Of a DNA stretch of 64,000 nucleotides, positions 25,433 to 34,703 are shown in pieces. Origin of the DNA: Aldehydirespirator sp963667505. Its GTDB lineage: Bacteria > Actinomycetota > Acidimicrobiia > Acidimicrobiales > Aldehydirespiratoraceae. The translations under genes and the position numbers were made by a program. The notes under the pieces are model-generated. The model searched no databases, had not been told where the DNA came from, and worked only from the letters and a program-made list of their open reading frames with translations. How positions within the stretch are numbered: the stretch's first letter is position 1; each line of letters begins with the position of its first letter. The stretch is taken from NCBI GenBank assembly GCA_963667505.2, contig OY763490.2:1-64000 (forward strand), given 5' to 3'.

Positions 25433-27166
25433 ATGGACATGAACGGCGGACAAGCCCTAGTCAGAGCCCTCGAGTGCGAGGGCACCGAAGTGGTGTTCGG
25501 GCTGCCCGGCGGGGCCATCCTGCCCGTGTACGACCCGATCATCGAGTCGTCGATGCGCCACATCCTGGTGCGCCATGAGCAGGGAGCGGGCCACATGGCC
25601 GAGGGCTACGCCCATGCCACCGGCCGCCCCGGCGTGGTGATGATCACCTCCGGGCCGGGCGCCACCAACGTGGTCACCGCGCTGTGCGACGCCTACATGG
25701 ACTCGGTCCCGCTGGTGTGCATCACCGGCCAGGTGTCCTTCGCCGCCATCGGCACCGACGCCTTCCAGGAGTGCGACACCACCGGCATCACCATGTCGGT
25801 CACCAAGCACAACTTCTTGGTGACCGAGGCCCAGGACATCCCCCGGATCGTGCACGAGGCGTTCCACATCGCCACCACCGGACGGCCCGGGCCGGTGCTG
25901 GTGGACATCCCCAAAGACATCGTCGACCCCCGCAACCCGCGCTCGGCCATGACCTGGTACGAGCCCACCGACGACATCATGGAGCTGCCCGGATACCGGC
26001 CCGTCACCGCTGGCGACCCGGAGCTGGTGGGGGCCGCGGCCGAGCTGGTCTGCGCCGCCGAGCGTCCCGTGATCTACGCGGGGGGCGGCATCCTCAAGGC
26101 CCGGGCGGCGGCGGAGCTGCTGGCGCTGGCCGAGCTGATCGACGTGCCGGTGGTCACCACCCTCATGGCCCGAGGCTGCTTCCCCGACAGCCACGAGCTG
26201 TGCCTGGGCATGCCCGGCATGCACGGCAACTACACCGCGGTCACCGCCATGCAGCGCTCGGACCTGCTGATCGCCCTCGGCGCCCGCTTCGACGACCGGG
26301 TCACCGGCCGGGTCGACGGCTTCGCGCCCGACGCCAAGGTGATCCACGTTGACATCGACGCCGCCGAGCTAGGCAAGGTGCGGGCCCCCGACGTGGCCAT
26401 ACAGGGCGACTGCAAGCTGATCGTCGCCGAGCTGGTCGAGGCGCTGCGGGCCTGCGGCGGCGCCGACGCCCAGCCCGACCGCCGGGCGTGGCGCTCGCAG
26501 ATCAGCGGCTGGCAGGAGCGCTATCCGTTGGTGTACGAGCAGTCCGAGCCGGGCGAGATGCTCAAGCCCCAGTACGTGCTGGAAGTGCTGCGCGACTCCA
26601 CTCCCGACGACGCCATCGTCACCTCCGGCGTCGGCCAGCACCAGATGTGGGCCAGCCAGTACTGGCGCTTCGACCATCCCTACACCTGGATCAACTCCGG
26701 CGGCTTGGGCACGATGGGCTTCTCGGTGCCGGCCGCCATCGGGGCCAAGGTCGGGATGCCGAACCGGATGGTGTGGGCGGTGGACGGCGACGGATGCTTC
26801 CAGATGACCGCCCAGGAGCTGGTCACCGCGTCGACGGAGCGCATCCCCATCAAGGTGGCGCTGTTCAACAACGCCTACCTCGGCATGGTGCGCCAGTGGC
26901 AGGAGATGTTCTACGAGGAGCGCTACAGCGAGGTGTACCTGTCCTATGAGATCCCCGACTACGTGAAGTGGGCCGAGGCGATGGGCTGCGTGGCCATGCG
27001 GGTGGAGGCGCCAGAGGAGGTGGCTCCTGCCATCGCCAAGGCGAACGAGATCGACGACCGGCCGGTGGTGCTGGAGTTCCGCAGCGCGGCCGAGGAGAAC
27101 GTCTACCCGATGGTTCCGGCGGGCCAGTCCAACTCCGACATCGTCGTCGACCCCTCCCAGCGATGA
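25433..27166 (+). CDS. ilvB: Acetolactate synthase large subunit
   Basis: This ThDP- and FAD-dependent enzyme condenses two pyruvates, or pyruvate and 2-oxobutyrate, in the first common step of Val/Leu/Ile synthesis. The 577-residue protein has FGLPGGAILPVYD (22-34), the ThDP-activating Glu49 in RHEQGAGHMAEGYA, the FAD-region motif LGMPGMHGNY, and the Mg/ThDP motif VDGDGCFQMTAQELVT at about 447-462, followed by the NN of LFNNAYLG. The start is ATG 25433, with GGAGG about 8 nt before it. It heads ilvBNC and is preceded by a leader peptide and attenuator. Confidence 0.97.
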   Translation: MDMNGGQALVRALECEGTEVVFGLPGGAILPVYDPIIESSMRHILVRHEQGAGHMAEGYAHATGRPGVVMITSGPGATNVVTALCDAYMDSVPLVCITGQVSFAAIGTDAFQECDTTGITMSVTKHNFLVTEAQDIPRIVHEAFHIATTGRPGPVLVDIPKDIVDPRNPRSAMTWYEPTDDIMELPGYRPVTAGDPELVGAAAELVCAAERPVIYAGGGILKARAAAELLALAELIDVPVVTTLMARGCFPDSHELCLGMPGMHGNYTAVTAMQRSDLLIALGARFDDRVTGRVDGFAPDAKVIHVDIDAAELGKVRAPDVAIQGDCKLIVAELVEALRACGGADAQPDRRAWRSQISGWQERYPLVYEQSEPGEMLKPQYVLEVLRDSTPDDAIVTSGVGQHQMWASQYWRFDHPYTWINSGGLGTMGFSVPAAIGAKVGMPNRMVWAVDGDGCFQMTAQELVTASTERIPIKVALFNNAYLGMVRQWQEMFYEERYSEVYLSYEIPDYVKWAEAMGCVAMRVEAPEEVAPAIAKANEIDDRPVVLEFRSAAEENVYPMVPAGQSNSDIVVDPSQR

Positions 27167-27233
27167 CTGCTGCCCCCGCTGCCGCTCCGCCGATGGCCGC
27201 CGCCCCTGCCACTGACGTCCTGGAGCACCGGCG

Positions 27234-27776
27234 ATGACCGCCGCCCCTGCCGACGCTCCGGCTGCTCCCGCTGGTTCCGGGGCGCCCGCGCGCCGGTTCC
27301 ACACGGTCGTCACCACCGTCGAGAACAAGCCGGGGGTGCTGGCCCGGGTGGCTGGCCTGTTCGCCCGCCGGGGGTTCAACATCGAGTCGCTGGCGGTGGC
27401 GCCCACCGCCGACGAGCGCTTCAGCCGCATCACGTTCACGGTGGACGTGGCGTCGTCGCGGCTCGATCAGGTGGTGAAGCAGCTCGACAAGCTGATCAAC
27501 GTGGTGGAGATCTACGAGCTCGACCCGGCCGAGTCGGTGGAGCGGGAGCTGATGCTGGTCGTCGTGTCGGTCGAGGCCGGGAGCCGCCGCCACGAGCTGC
27601 TGGGCCTGATCGACGACTTCCGGGCCTACGTCCTCGACGAGAGCCAGTCGGCGATGATGCTGTCGTTGGCCGCCCGCCCGGCCAAGCTCGACGAGTTCGA
27701 GGAGCGCCTGCGGCCCTACGGCATCGTCAAGCTGCAGCGCACCGGCCGGGTGGCGCTGCGCTCCTTGGACTCCTGA
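27234..27776 (+). CDS. ilvN: Acetolactate synthase small (regulatory) subunit
   Basis: IlvN binds valine through its ACT domain and sets feedback inhibition of IlvB. The 180-residue protein has the ACT signature VVTTVENKPGVLARVAGLFARRGFNIESLAV at about 23-53 and a C-terminal regulatory half ending IVKLQRTGRVAL. The first ~20 residues are a Pro/Ala tail. The 67-nt gap after ilvB contains a near-copy of the start region (ATGGCCGCCGCCCCTGCC versus ATGACCGCCGCCCCTGCC) in a different frame, another small duplication at a start codon. Confidence 0.95.
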   Translation: MTAAPADAPAAPAGSGAPARRFHTVVTTVENKPGVLARVAGLFARRGFNIESLAVAPTADERFSRITFTVDVASSRLDQVVKQLDKLINVVEIYELDPAESVERELMLVVVSVEAGSRRHELLGLIDDFRAYVLDESQSAMMLSLAARPAKLDEFEERLRPYGIVKLQRTGRVALRSLDS

Positions 27777-27830
27777 ACGCACCCACGACCACGACACAAC
27801 TCACGAACACCACAACGAAAGGACCGCCCA

Positions 27831-28862
27831 GTGGCGAACATCTACTACGAGCGAGACGTCGACCGCTCCTTCATCGACAATCGGCGGGTGGCCGTGCTCG
27901 GCTACGGCTCCCAGGGCCATGCCCACTCCCTGAACCTGAAGGAGTCGGGCATCGATGTGCGCGTCGGCCTGCGCGAGGGGTCGTCGTCGGTGGCCAAGGC
28001 CCGAGAGGCGGGGCTGGCGGTGATGTCCATCGCCGACGCGGTGGCCGAGGCCGACATGACCATGATGCTGATGCCCGACACCGAGATGGGTGCCATCTAC
28101 GACGAGCATGTGGCTCCCAACCTGGGCGAGGGCGAGGCGCTGTTCTTCGCCCACGGCTTCAACATCCGCTTCGGGCTGATCTCGCCGCCGGAGTCGGTGG
28201 ACGTGTGCATGGTGGCCCCCAAGGGGCCGGGGCATCTGGTGCGGCGCACGTACACCGAGGGCGGCGGGGTGCCGTGCCTGGTGGCGATCGAGCAGGACGC
28301 GTCGGGCTCGGCGCTGCCGCTGGGGCTGGCCTACGCCGACGCCATCGGCGGGGCCCGGGCCGGGGTGATAGAGACCACGTTCACCGAGGAGACCGAGACC
28401 GACCTGTTCGGCGAGCAGGCCGTCCTGTGCGGTGGCACCACCGCGCTGGTGCAGGCCGCCTTCGAGACGCTGGTCGACGCCGGCTACCAGCCCGAGGTGG
28501 CCTACTTCGAGTGCCTGCACGAGCTGAAGCTGATCGTCGACCTGATGTACGAGGAAGGCATCGCCGGGATGCGCTACTCGGTGTCGGACACCGCTGAGTA
28601 CGGCGACCTGACTAGGGGGCCGCGCATCGTCAACGACGCGGTGCGAGCCGAGATGGGCCGCATCCTCGCCGAGGTCCAAGACGGCTCGTTCGCCAAGGAG
28701 TGGGTGGCCGAAAGCCGCGGCGGCCGACCCAACTTCCTGCGCCTGGAAGCCGCCGGTCACGACCACCCAGTAGAGATAGTCGGCAAGGAGCTAAGAGCCA
28801 TGATGCCCTGGATATCAGCTGGCAAAGCCTCAGTGAAGGAGACCTCCGGCGGCCAAGGCTAA
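27831..28862 (+). CDS. ilvC: Ketol-acid reductoisomerase
   Basis: IlvC isomerises and reduces acetolactate to dihydroxyisovalerate using NADPH and Mg2+. The 343-residue class I enzyme has the Rossmann motif GYGSQGHA (24-31), followed by FFAHGFNI and APKGPGHLVR, and the metal ligands in ETDLFGEQAVLCGG and the later HELKLIVDLMYE. The start is GTG 27831, with GAAAGGA at good spacing. It is third in the ilvBNC operon. Nothing related (serA/leuB) follows; an oppositely oriented retropepsin-like gene ends the run. Confidence 0.97.
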   Translation: MANIYYERDVDRSFIDNRRVAVLGYGSQGHAHSLNLKESGIDVRVGLREGSSSVAKAREAGLAVMSIADAVAEADMTMMLMPDTEMGAIYDEHVAPNLGEGEALFFAHGFNIRFGLISPPESVDVCMVAPKGPGHLVRRTYTEGGGVPCLVAIEQDASGSALPLGLAYADAIGGARAGVIETTFTEETETDLFGEQAVLCGGTTALVQAAFETLVDAGYQPEVAYFECLHELKLIVDLMYEEGIAGMRYSVSDTAEYGDLTRGPRIVNDAVRAEMGRILAEVQDGSFAKEWVAESRGGRPNFLRLEAAGHDHPVEIVGKELRAMMPWISAGKASVKETSGGQG

Positions 28863-28919
28863 CCAGGCGCCCGTCATCCGCCCCCGGCCTTGTTCACCAC
28901 CGCCCGCTACTTGGGGTGG

Positions 28920-29294
28920 TCACGCCGACGGGTGGCTTACCATCCGGAACTTGAGCGGGACCAGCCGCGTGTTGACGGGATCGACGGCCATATGGAGCCC
29001 CTCCAGCGTGTAAGCCCCGAGCAGAGGCTCGGCGTCGTCGTTACCGAAGAGCACCAGAGTCGGCACGCTACGCTCGCCGATGGTGGCCACGGCGTGGCCG
29101 ACGTCGTAGTCGACCAGGCGACCGTCGGCCAGTTCCGCGGTTCGTGTGTCGAACGGTCTCACTCCCAGCTGTCGCAACAGCTTGGCCGGAACAAGCGTCA
29201 AGAAGGCGCCGGTGTCCGCCAACGCCTCCACCTCCACCGATCGTTCGCCGTCGACGCTCTCCAACCGCAGGGTCTGGCTGAATGTTCCCATCAT
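28920..29294 (-). CDS. Clan AA (retropepsin-like) aspartic protease, paralog 2
   Basis: A 124-residue relative of the gene at 11046-11402. Catalytic Asp27-Thr28-Gly29 sits in ALADTGAFLTLVP, and LLGAYTLEGLHMAVDPVNTRLVP at the end matches the paralog closely. The DTGS of paralog 1 is DTGA here. AAGGACGG precedes the tandem ATGs at 29294 and 29291 and supports this start. The 50 nt upstream are AT-rich (GCTAGCATGATTTC-like) and probably contain the promoter. The pair suggests a mobile or addiction-like single-gene cassette, but no partner gene is adjacent. The substrate is unknown. Confidence 0.85.
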   Translation of the reverse strand: MMGTFSQTLRLESVDGERSVEVEALADTGAFLTLVPAKLLRQLGVRPFDTRTAELADGRLVDYDVGHAVATIGERSVPTLVLFGNDDAEPLLGAYTLEGLHMAVDPVNTRLVPLKFRMVSHPSA

Positions 29295-29368
29295 TGCCGT
29301 CCTTCATGACGTTCTTGAGAAATCATGCTAGCACGATGCTTTTGAAGTCCAACCACTAAAGCTCTGGC

Positions 29369-29408
29369 AGCTCCGGTGGGGCTGGCCCGGGTAAACGCCA
29401 GCGGAGCT
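29369..29408. terminator. Nested hairpin downstream of the lipoprotein gene
   Basis: AGCTCCG (29369-29375) pairs with CGGAGCT (29402-29408), and inside it GCTGGC (29381-29386) pairs with GCCAGC (29397-29402). It lies 80 nt past the stop of the minus-strand lipoprotein gene and upstream of the retropepsin promoter, so a terminator role is likely. Confidence 0.5.
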
Positions 29409-29486
29409 AAGTCCGTCGGCACGCGCCCCTGGCAGTCCTATGGCCGCCGTCCCGACAGTCTGCTGACCCGAGGAGGGGTTGAGCGC

Positions 29487-31223
29487 CTACTGGAACGACA
29501 CGAACACGATCTCGGGCGAGAGCTCCAGCACTTGCTCCGGGGTGGCCATCGGGCTGTCCTCGTCGTAGAAGTTCTTCCACCCCCAGTGGAGGCGGCCAGC
29601 ATCGGCCCGGCCGGTCAGCGCGTTCCAAGTGCTGTACTTGGAGGTCAGGGAGCCTTGGCCGTCCATCTGGATCAGCAACGCCAACTCCGGGGGAGTCTCG
29701 ATCCGCTCGCGGCTGGTGATCATCGAGAACCGGAACTGATGAACAATCAGCAGCTTCTGGGGAAGGGCCGCCTCCCTGACGATCCCGGCCAGCCAATCCA
29801 CGACTCGGTTGACCTCCGCCGCGTCCACTGTGCCGATCTGAGCCAAATGGACCTGGTTCCGCTTGAGCCTCCACTCCGGATCGAGTGCCAGCCCGACGTG
29901 GGGCAGGCGCAAGAACTCCTCGTAGTGCTTGGCCTGCGACAGAAAATCCGTCCGCCCCGGCTGAAGGTCCAACACCACGTACACGCCGTTGGCTGCCGCC
30001 GCCTCGATCCAGGGCCTGATCACCTCGCGGCCGGTCATGTTCGAGTAGTCCCCGTCAGCGCCGGCGGAGGCGGAGGCGACCGTGGCGATGATCTCGAAGG
30101 TGGGCAGCACCGCCGATCCGTCCGCCCCGTAGCCCTCGGCTATGGATTGAAGGCGCTCCACCGTCTCGTCGGGACCTTGCTCGCCCAGCACACCCAGGGA
30201 CTCGGTCGACGGATGGCCGTACGCAGCCACCAGGCGGCGAGCCGGGATCTCGTCACCCGGCTCGAACAGGAGCAGGCCGCCACCGGGCAGTTCGTCGCCT
30301 CGGCGGATCACCTCCAGTTGCCAAGCTGCGTCGTCGCCGAGATCTGAGAGCACTTCAACCTCGGCTGCCGTCGATATCGCCGCCCGGGCTGATCGCGGCA
30401 GCGCTCTCAGATCGCCGGCGGCTGCCACCACCCCCACTCCGACCTGACGAGCGACCGCGGCCAGCGGCACCGCGAACTCGGCATCGTCGACAATCCACAC
30501 ACGTCCATAGGACGACCCCTCGCCGGCCGGTGCTTGCTGGGCCGGTGCTTGCTCAACTTCGACATGGTCGACCACGAAGTCAGACAGCGCACCGAGTGGG
30601 AGCTGCTCATCGATTCCAGCCGCCACCACGCGATGCGGCTCCAAGCGCCTCAGTTCCTCAATCAGCGGGACGCTCAAGTCGGGATCGACCATCAACAGCG
30701 GGCCTTCAATTTCCCGGGACGCCAGCGCGGAGATCGCTGCCGGATCGTCGGCGAGAGCCAGGCCCACCTCGTGGGCGCAGTCGAAGGCGGCCCGCGAGAT
30801 CTCGATGCTGGCCGACACTGGCGACGTGCTAGTGATCCGGAAGTCTTCGGCCATGCGAGGCGGGCATTCTCGTGGCGGTGCTTCGGTCACGGCAGGCCTG
30901 ACGACAGGCCTGGTCGTCGTGGGCGCCGAGGTGGATGGAACGGGTGACGGACGCTGAGATGGCGCTGGCGCGGCGGTGGTCGTCTCATCTGCTGGCCGCG
31001 CCGCCGCCGACCCAGTTGCCTCGAGGGCAGCGGCCTCTGGTGCACTGGCGGCCACTGCGCCGGAAGAGGCAGTGGCGGGCTCGGGGGCCTCGGCGCGCTC
31101 CGCAGTGGAGTGCGTTCGGGCCTCGGGGGGAGCGGTGCCCTCCGAGCATGAGGCGACCAGCAAGAGGAGCGCTAGCGACGCGCGGATGCCAACTGGGCGG
31201 CGGCTAGCCGATGGTGGCCGCAT
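29487..31223 (-). CDS. Secreted lipoprotein, large, with cell-wall-binding-like segment; function unknown
   Basis: The 578-residue protein starts with a lipoprotein signal: basic N-terminus, LALLLLVAS, then the lipobox Cys26. A Pro/Ala/Thr-rich spacer runs to about residue 125. Residues ~140-330 contain the pattern GPLLMVDPDLSVPLIEELRRLEPHRVVAAG, which resembles cell-wall-binding repeat 2. The C-terminal ~210 residues (from VLPTFEIIATVAS) include GVYVVLDLQPGR, VGLALDPEW and VHQFRFSMI. These look like strands of a glycoside-hydrolase-like TIM barrel with acidic residues at strand ends, but I cannot assign a family. It is anchored on the outer face of the membrane, and no operon partner is obvious. 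Confidence 0.7.
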   Translation of the reverse strand: MRPPSASRRPVGIRASLALLLLVASCSEGTAPPEARTHSTAERAEAPEPATASSGAVAASAPEAAALEATGSAAARPADETTTAAPAPSQRPSPVPSTSAPTTTRPVVRPAVTEAPPRECPPRMAEDFRITSTSPVSASIEISRAAFDCAHEVGLALADDPAAISALASREIEGPLLMVDPDLSVPLIEELRRLEPHRVVAAGIDEQLPLGALSDFVVDHVEVEQAPAQQAPAGEGSSYGRVWIVDDAEFAVPLAAVARQVGVGVVAAAGDLRALPRSARAAISTAAEVEVLSDLGDDAAWQLEVIRRGDELPGGGLLLFEPGDEIPARRLVAAYGHPSTESLGVLGEQGPDETVERLQSIAEGYGADGSAVLPTFEIIATVASASAGADGDYSNMTGREVIRPWIEAAAANGVYVVLDLQPGRTDFLSQAKHYEEFLRLPHVGLALDPEWRLKRNQVHLAQIGTVDAAEVNRVVDWLAGIVREAALPQKLLIVHQFRFSMITSRERIETPPELALLIQMDGQGSLTSKYSTWNALTGRADAGRLHWGWKNFYDEDSPMATPEQVLELSPEIVFVSFQ

Positions 31224-31379
31224 CGAGGCATGGTACGACAGCGATCACTTTCGGGACTGCTGCCAGGATGGTTCCCCGTGTGGCTGCGTATTCGGAGGTC
31301 CGCTATTGCCTCGGCAGGCTTTGCCGGAGACAGGTGCCTGACGGCCTGCCGGGCTACTGCGCGAGTGGAGAGTCCGCTG

Positions 31380-32582
31380 CTAGTTGAGGCGTTCGACGAT
31401 CATGGCCATGCCTTGGCCGCCGCCCACGCACATCGACTCGAGGCCGATGGTGTTGTCGGCGTCCTCGAGGCCGTTGAGCAGGGTGCACATGATGCGAGAG
31501 CCGGTCATGCCGAAGGGATGGCCCAGCGCGATCGACCCGCCGTTGGGGTTGAGCTTTTCGTAGTCGATGCCCAAGTCGTCCGCGGAGGGAAGCACCTGGG
31601 CCGCGAACGCCTCGTTGATCTCCAAGTGGTCGATGTCGTCAATCGTCATGCCGGCGCGGCCCAGGGCCTGGCGGCAGGCGTCCACCGGGCCGAGGCCCAT
31701 GATCTCCGGGTTCAGCGCGGACACGCCGGTGGACACGATCCGGGCCAGGGGCTTGGCGCCCACTGCGGCCGCCTTGGCGTCGGACATCACTACTACCGCG
31801 GCGGCGCCGTCGTTGAGCGGGCAGCAGTTGCCTGCGGTGACGGTGCCGTCGGGGCGGAACACCGGCTTGAGCTGGGAGACGCCCTCGATGGTGGTGCCCT
31901 CTCGGATGCCGTCGTCGCGGCTCAGTTCATTGCCGCCAGGCAGCGGGTAGGGGGTGATCTCGCGCTCGAAGAAGCCCCGGCTGCGGGCCGCCTCGGCCCG
32001 GTTCTGCGACATCACGCCCCACTCGTCCTGGGCCTGGCGCGACACTCCCTTGAGCTGGGCCACGTTCTCGGCCGTCTGGCCCATGGCGATGTAGATGTCG
32101 GGCAGGCCCTCCGGCGGGGACCATACGTCGACGGCTTCGGCGGCTCGTTCGGCGGTGCGGCCCTCGGCCCCTGCGAACTCGGCGTTATGAGGGCCGTTGT
32201 CGGCGGTGCCGTTCATGTAGCGCGACACGGTCTCGGCCCCGCCGGCCACGAAGCAGTCGCCCTCGCCAGCCTTGATGGCGTGGGCGGCCATGCGAATGGT
32301 CTGAAGCGACGACGAGCAGTAACGGTTCACGGTCACGCCCGGCGCGTTGACGCCGGCGAGTATGGAGGCGACCCGTGCGACGTTGTAGCCGCCCTCGCCT
32401 CCGGGCTGGCCGATGCCCCAGATCACGTCCTCGACGTCGTCGTGGTCGAGGCCGGGCACCTTGGAAAGCACGTCGCCGATGATGAACGCCGACATGTCGT
32501 CGGTCCTCACCTCGGTCAGCGATCCCTTGACGGCCCGGCCGATGGGAGTGCGGGCGGTGGCGACGATGACGGCTTCAGGCAT
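31380..32582 (-). CDS. Acetyl-CoA acetyltransferase (thiolase)
   Basis: Thiolases cleave 3-ketoacyl-CoA with CoA, or condense two acyl-CoAs. The 400-residue protein has the acylated Cys89 in NRYCSSSLQTI, His355 in GHPFGMTGSR, and the second catalytic Cys385 in CVGGGQGMA. The context of later fatty-acid and amino-acid catabolic genes supports a degradative (FadA-like) role, but direction cannot be read from the sequence. It starts at ATG 32582 and diverges from a GT-C-like gene across a 367-bp repeat-rich gap. Confidence 0.95.
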   Translation of the reverse strand: MPEAVIVATARTPIGRAVKGSLTEVRTDDMSAFIIGDVLSKVPGLDHDDVEDVIWGIGQPGGEGGYNVARVASILAGVNAPGVTVNRYCSSSLQTIRMAAHAIKAGEGDCFVAGGAETVSRYMNGTADNGPHNAEFAGAEGRTAERAAEAVDVWSPPEGLPDIYIAMGQTAENVAQLKGVSRQAQDEWGVMSQNRAEAARSRGFFEREITPYPLPGGNELSRDDGIREGTTIEGVSQLKPVFRPDGTVTAGNCCPLNDGAAAVVVMSDAKAAAVGAKPLARIVSTGVSALNPEIMGLGPVDACRQALGRAGMTIDDIDHLEINEAFAAQVLPSADDLGIDYEKLNPNGGSIALGHPFGMTGSRIMCTLLNGLEDADNTIGLESMCVGGGQGMAMIVERLN

Positions 32583-32680
32583 TTTGGCTCCTTGGTGGGT
32601 GTGCTGGCGGCGCCGGGGGTCTGGACCGACAACGTTAGGAGCCAGACGGGCGATTCGCAGGCCTCAGCGCCTCGCTCCGG

Positions 32681-32731
32681 GAAATGGCAGCGGTGGGTGC
32701 CGTTTTGGGCGTTGTGGGCTGCCAGTTCGGC
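32681..32731. repeat. Dispersed ~50-bp palindromic element, copy B
   Basis: Ends GGAAATGGCAGC and GCTGCCAGTTCGG flank the same core as copies A and D. It lies in the gap between divergent thiolase and GT-C-like genes. Copy C follows 82 bp further on with the same 3' flank (GGCTGGCGCGTGT), so B and C arose by local duplication. Confidence 0.85.
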
Positions 32732-32762
32732 TGGCGCGTGTCGGCCGGTGGTGGCTGGGTGG

Positions 32763-32813
32763 GGAGTTGGCAGCGGTGGGTGCGGTTTTGGGCGTTGTGG
32801 GCTGCCAGTTCGG
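32763..32813. repeat. Dispersed ~50-bp palindromic element, copy C
   Basis: Ends GGAGTTGGCAGC (32763-32774) and GCTGCCAGTTCGG (32801-32813) enclose a core that differs from copy B by one C-to-G change near the left end. It occupies the centre of the thiolase/GT-C intergenic region. Confidence 0.85.
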
Positions 32814-32871
32814 CTGGCGCGTGTTGGCCGGCCTGGCGATGGCTCGCTGGCGACGGGCTGTGACGGAGCCC

Positions 32872-32912
32872 GATGGTGGGCATCCTGATGGTGGGCATCC
32901 TGATGGTGGGCG
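32872..32912 (+). repeat. 15-bp tandem repeat before the GT-C-like gene
   Basis: Three copies of GATGGTGGGCATCCT-type sequence begin at 32872, 32887 and 32902; the last is partial. With copies B and C they fill the 367-bp gap 32583-32949, in which I see no gene. Confidence 0.75.
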
Positions 32913-32949
32913 TTCGGTTGTCGGGAACCGGTTGTCGTAGCCTCGGCGG

Positions 32950-34536
32950 ATGAGACGTGTGGCGGTGCTGACCGGCCCGCGCCGCAAACTGCTGTCCGTC
33001 GGGCTGCTCTTGGTAGCGGTCGGCTGGCCGTCGTGGTGGATGCTGCGCTACAGCGCGGCGACCATGGAGGAGGGCTCCCTGCTCGTAGGCGCGGAGCTCG
33101 TGCTGGCCGGCAGGACCCCCCACGGCGGCTTCGAGCATCTCTACGGACCAGTCGACGTGTGGTTCGTGGCTGCCGCGTTCGCCCTAGTCGGCAAGTACGT
33201 GGTGGTCGAGCGGATCCTGGGCCTCGGGTACCGGCTACTGCTGCTGTGGGCAGTCCACCGCATCGCCCGCCGCTGGGGATGGGGCGTCGCCACGGGTGCG
33301 ACCTTGCTGGCCTGGGCGGTCATTGCTCCGTTCGGGCTCATCGCCTACTCCTGGATCGGCGGAATCGCCTTCGGCGCCGCCAGCCTCGCAGTGGCGCTCG
33401 ACGCCGAGACACGTCCCCGGCTGTGGGTCGTCTCCGGTGCGCTGGCCGGGGTGGCGCTGCTGTTCCGAGCCGACCTGGTGCTGGCGCTCGGGCTGAGCCT
33501 CGTCCCGCTGGTGTGGACTGCCGGCCGCGAGCAGCGCGCCCGCTTCGTCGGCGGTCTGTGCGTGGGCGCGGCGGTGTACGGGGTGCATCTGCTGACGGCG
33601 GGGCCCGCGGCCGTCTTTCGGGGAATGTTCGTTGATCCGGTGCTGCGAATGAGGCCGGGGCGCCGCCTGCCGGTACCTCCCCGTCTCGACGACAGCGGTG
33701 AGTTCTTCGCCCGGCTCGACCACTACCTGCGCGGCCCCGAGACCCTGCCCGGCCTCGACCGGCCCGCACAGATCGCCGCCCTGTTCTGGATAGTGCTGGC
33801 CGCGGCGGGCGTGGCGCTGTGGCTCGCCTGGCGCGCCGGCGACCGTCGGCTGCTCGCCTTCGCGCTGCTGGCCGCGGGGACGCTGCCCCAGATGCTGCAA
33901 CGGCCGACCCCCAACCATCTCAGTTTCGTCGGCGTGCTGATCCTCCCCGTGGCCGCGGTCGCCGTGGCCGAGCGATTGACGCGGCGCACTGCGAGCGGGC
34001 TCGTCGCGCCCGCAGTGCTGGCCTGTCTGGTGGTGGTCGCCCCGCATCACGTCGGGCGCGCCCTGCATCGCACGTTCCTGGATCCCCCGGCTGTCGCCTG
34101 GGCCGTGCATGACGCCCGTCGCCTCCCGGTGGGCAGCCAGCAGGCCGCGGACGATCTCGAGGGCATCCTCGGAGCGCTCGCCGACGCGGCCGCGCCGGGG
34201 GACAGGCTGTTCGTCGGGCCTGAGGCGCTGGCTCGCACCAACTACTCCGAGACGTACCTGTACTACCTGACCCCCGGCTACGAGCCGGCGTCGTACCACC
34301 TGCAGATGAACCCCGGGCTCGCCAACCGGCCCGGCGGCAGGCTCGCCGCGGACGTCGCTTCGGCCGACTGGCTGATCCTTACCAGCCTGTTCGACGGGTG
34401 GGCCGAGCCCAACCGGTCTGTGCAAGACGGCGACCTGAGGGCCGACGCCGTGGTCGAGTCGTCGTTCTGCGCGGTGGAGACCATCGGCAAGCGCACCCTC
34501 TACCGGCGCTGCCCGGGCGAGGCGGCGCAAGGCTGA
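32950..34536 (+). CDS. Polytopic membrane protein, GT-C glycosyltransferase-like
   Basis: The 528-residue protein has ~10 hydrophobic segments in its first ~370 residues, and a C-terminal extracytoplasmic domain of ~150 residues beginning around DPPAVAWAVHDARR. The first loop after segment 1 carries an acidic EEGSLLVGAELVLAGRTPHGGFEHLYGP, where GT-C enzymes such as ArnT/PMT have their catalytic Asp/Glu and a lipid-phosphate-sugar pocket. The C-terminal domain contains NYSETYLYYLTPGYEPASYH, similar in style to other bacterial GT-C proteins. The substrate is unknown; transfer from polyprenyl-phosphate sugars is an inference. It starts at ATG 32950, and its stop lies at the edge of a small direct repeat. 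Confidence 0.7.
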   Translation: MRRVAVLTGPRRKLLSVGLLLVAVGWPSWWMLRYSAATMEEGSLLVGAELVLAGRTPHGGFEHLYGPVDVWFVAAAFALVGKYVVVERILGLGYRLLLLWAVHRIARRWGWGVATGATLLAWAVIAPFGLIAYSWIGGIAFGAASLAVALDAETRPRLWVVSGALAGVALLFRADLVLALGLSLVPLVWTAGREQRARFVGGLCVGAAVYGVHLLTAGPAAVFRGMFVDPVLRMRPGRRLPVPPRLDDSGEFFARLDHYLRGPETLPGLDRPAQIAALFWIVLAAAGVALWLAWRAGDRRLLAFALLAAGTLPQMLQRPTPNHLSFVGVLILPVAAVAVAERLTRRTASGLVAPAVLACLVVVAPHHVGRALHRTFLDPPAVAWAVHDARRLPVGSQQAADDLEGILGALADAAAPGDRLFVGPEALARTNYSETYLYYLTPGYEPASYHLQMNPGLANRPGGRLAADVASADWLILTSLFDGWAEPNRSVQDGDLRADAVVESSFCAVETIGKRTLYRRCPGEAAQG

Positions 34537-34597
34537 GCGTTGCCCGGCCCGCGCTGGGCGTTCCCGGCCCGCAATGAGCGTTGCCCGGCCCGAAATT
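34534..34597 (+). repeat. ~20-bp direct repeats at the end of the GT-C-like gene
   Basis: Three related units (TGAGCGTTGCCCGGCCCG, a GGCGTTCCCGGCCCG variant, then TGAGCGTTGCCCGGCCCG again) begin at the TGA stop codon. The remaining ~100 nt before the aldehyde dehydrogenase gene show no other feature. Confidence 0.7.
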
Positions 34598-34703
34598 GAT
34601 GGCGTTCTTGGCACTGGGCGGGTGGTTTCGTCGCCAATCTTGGCCGGGGATGGCTTTGGGGGTGGCTTCGGGATGGGCGAGAGAGCCGAAGTAGGCTCGG
34701 CCC

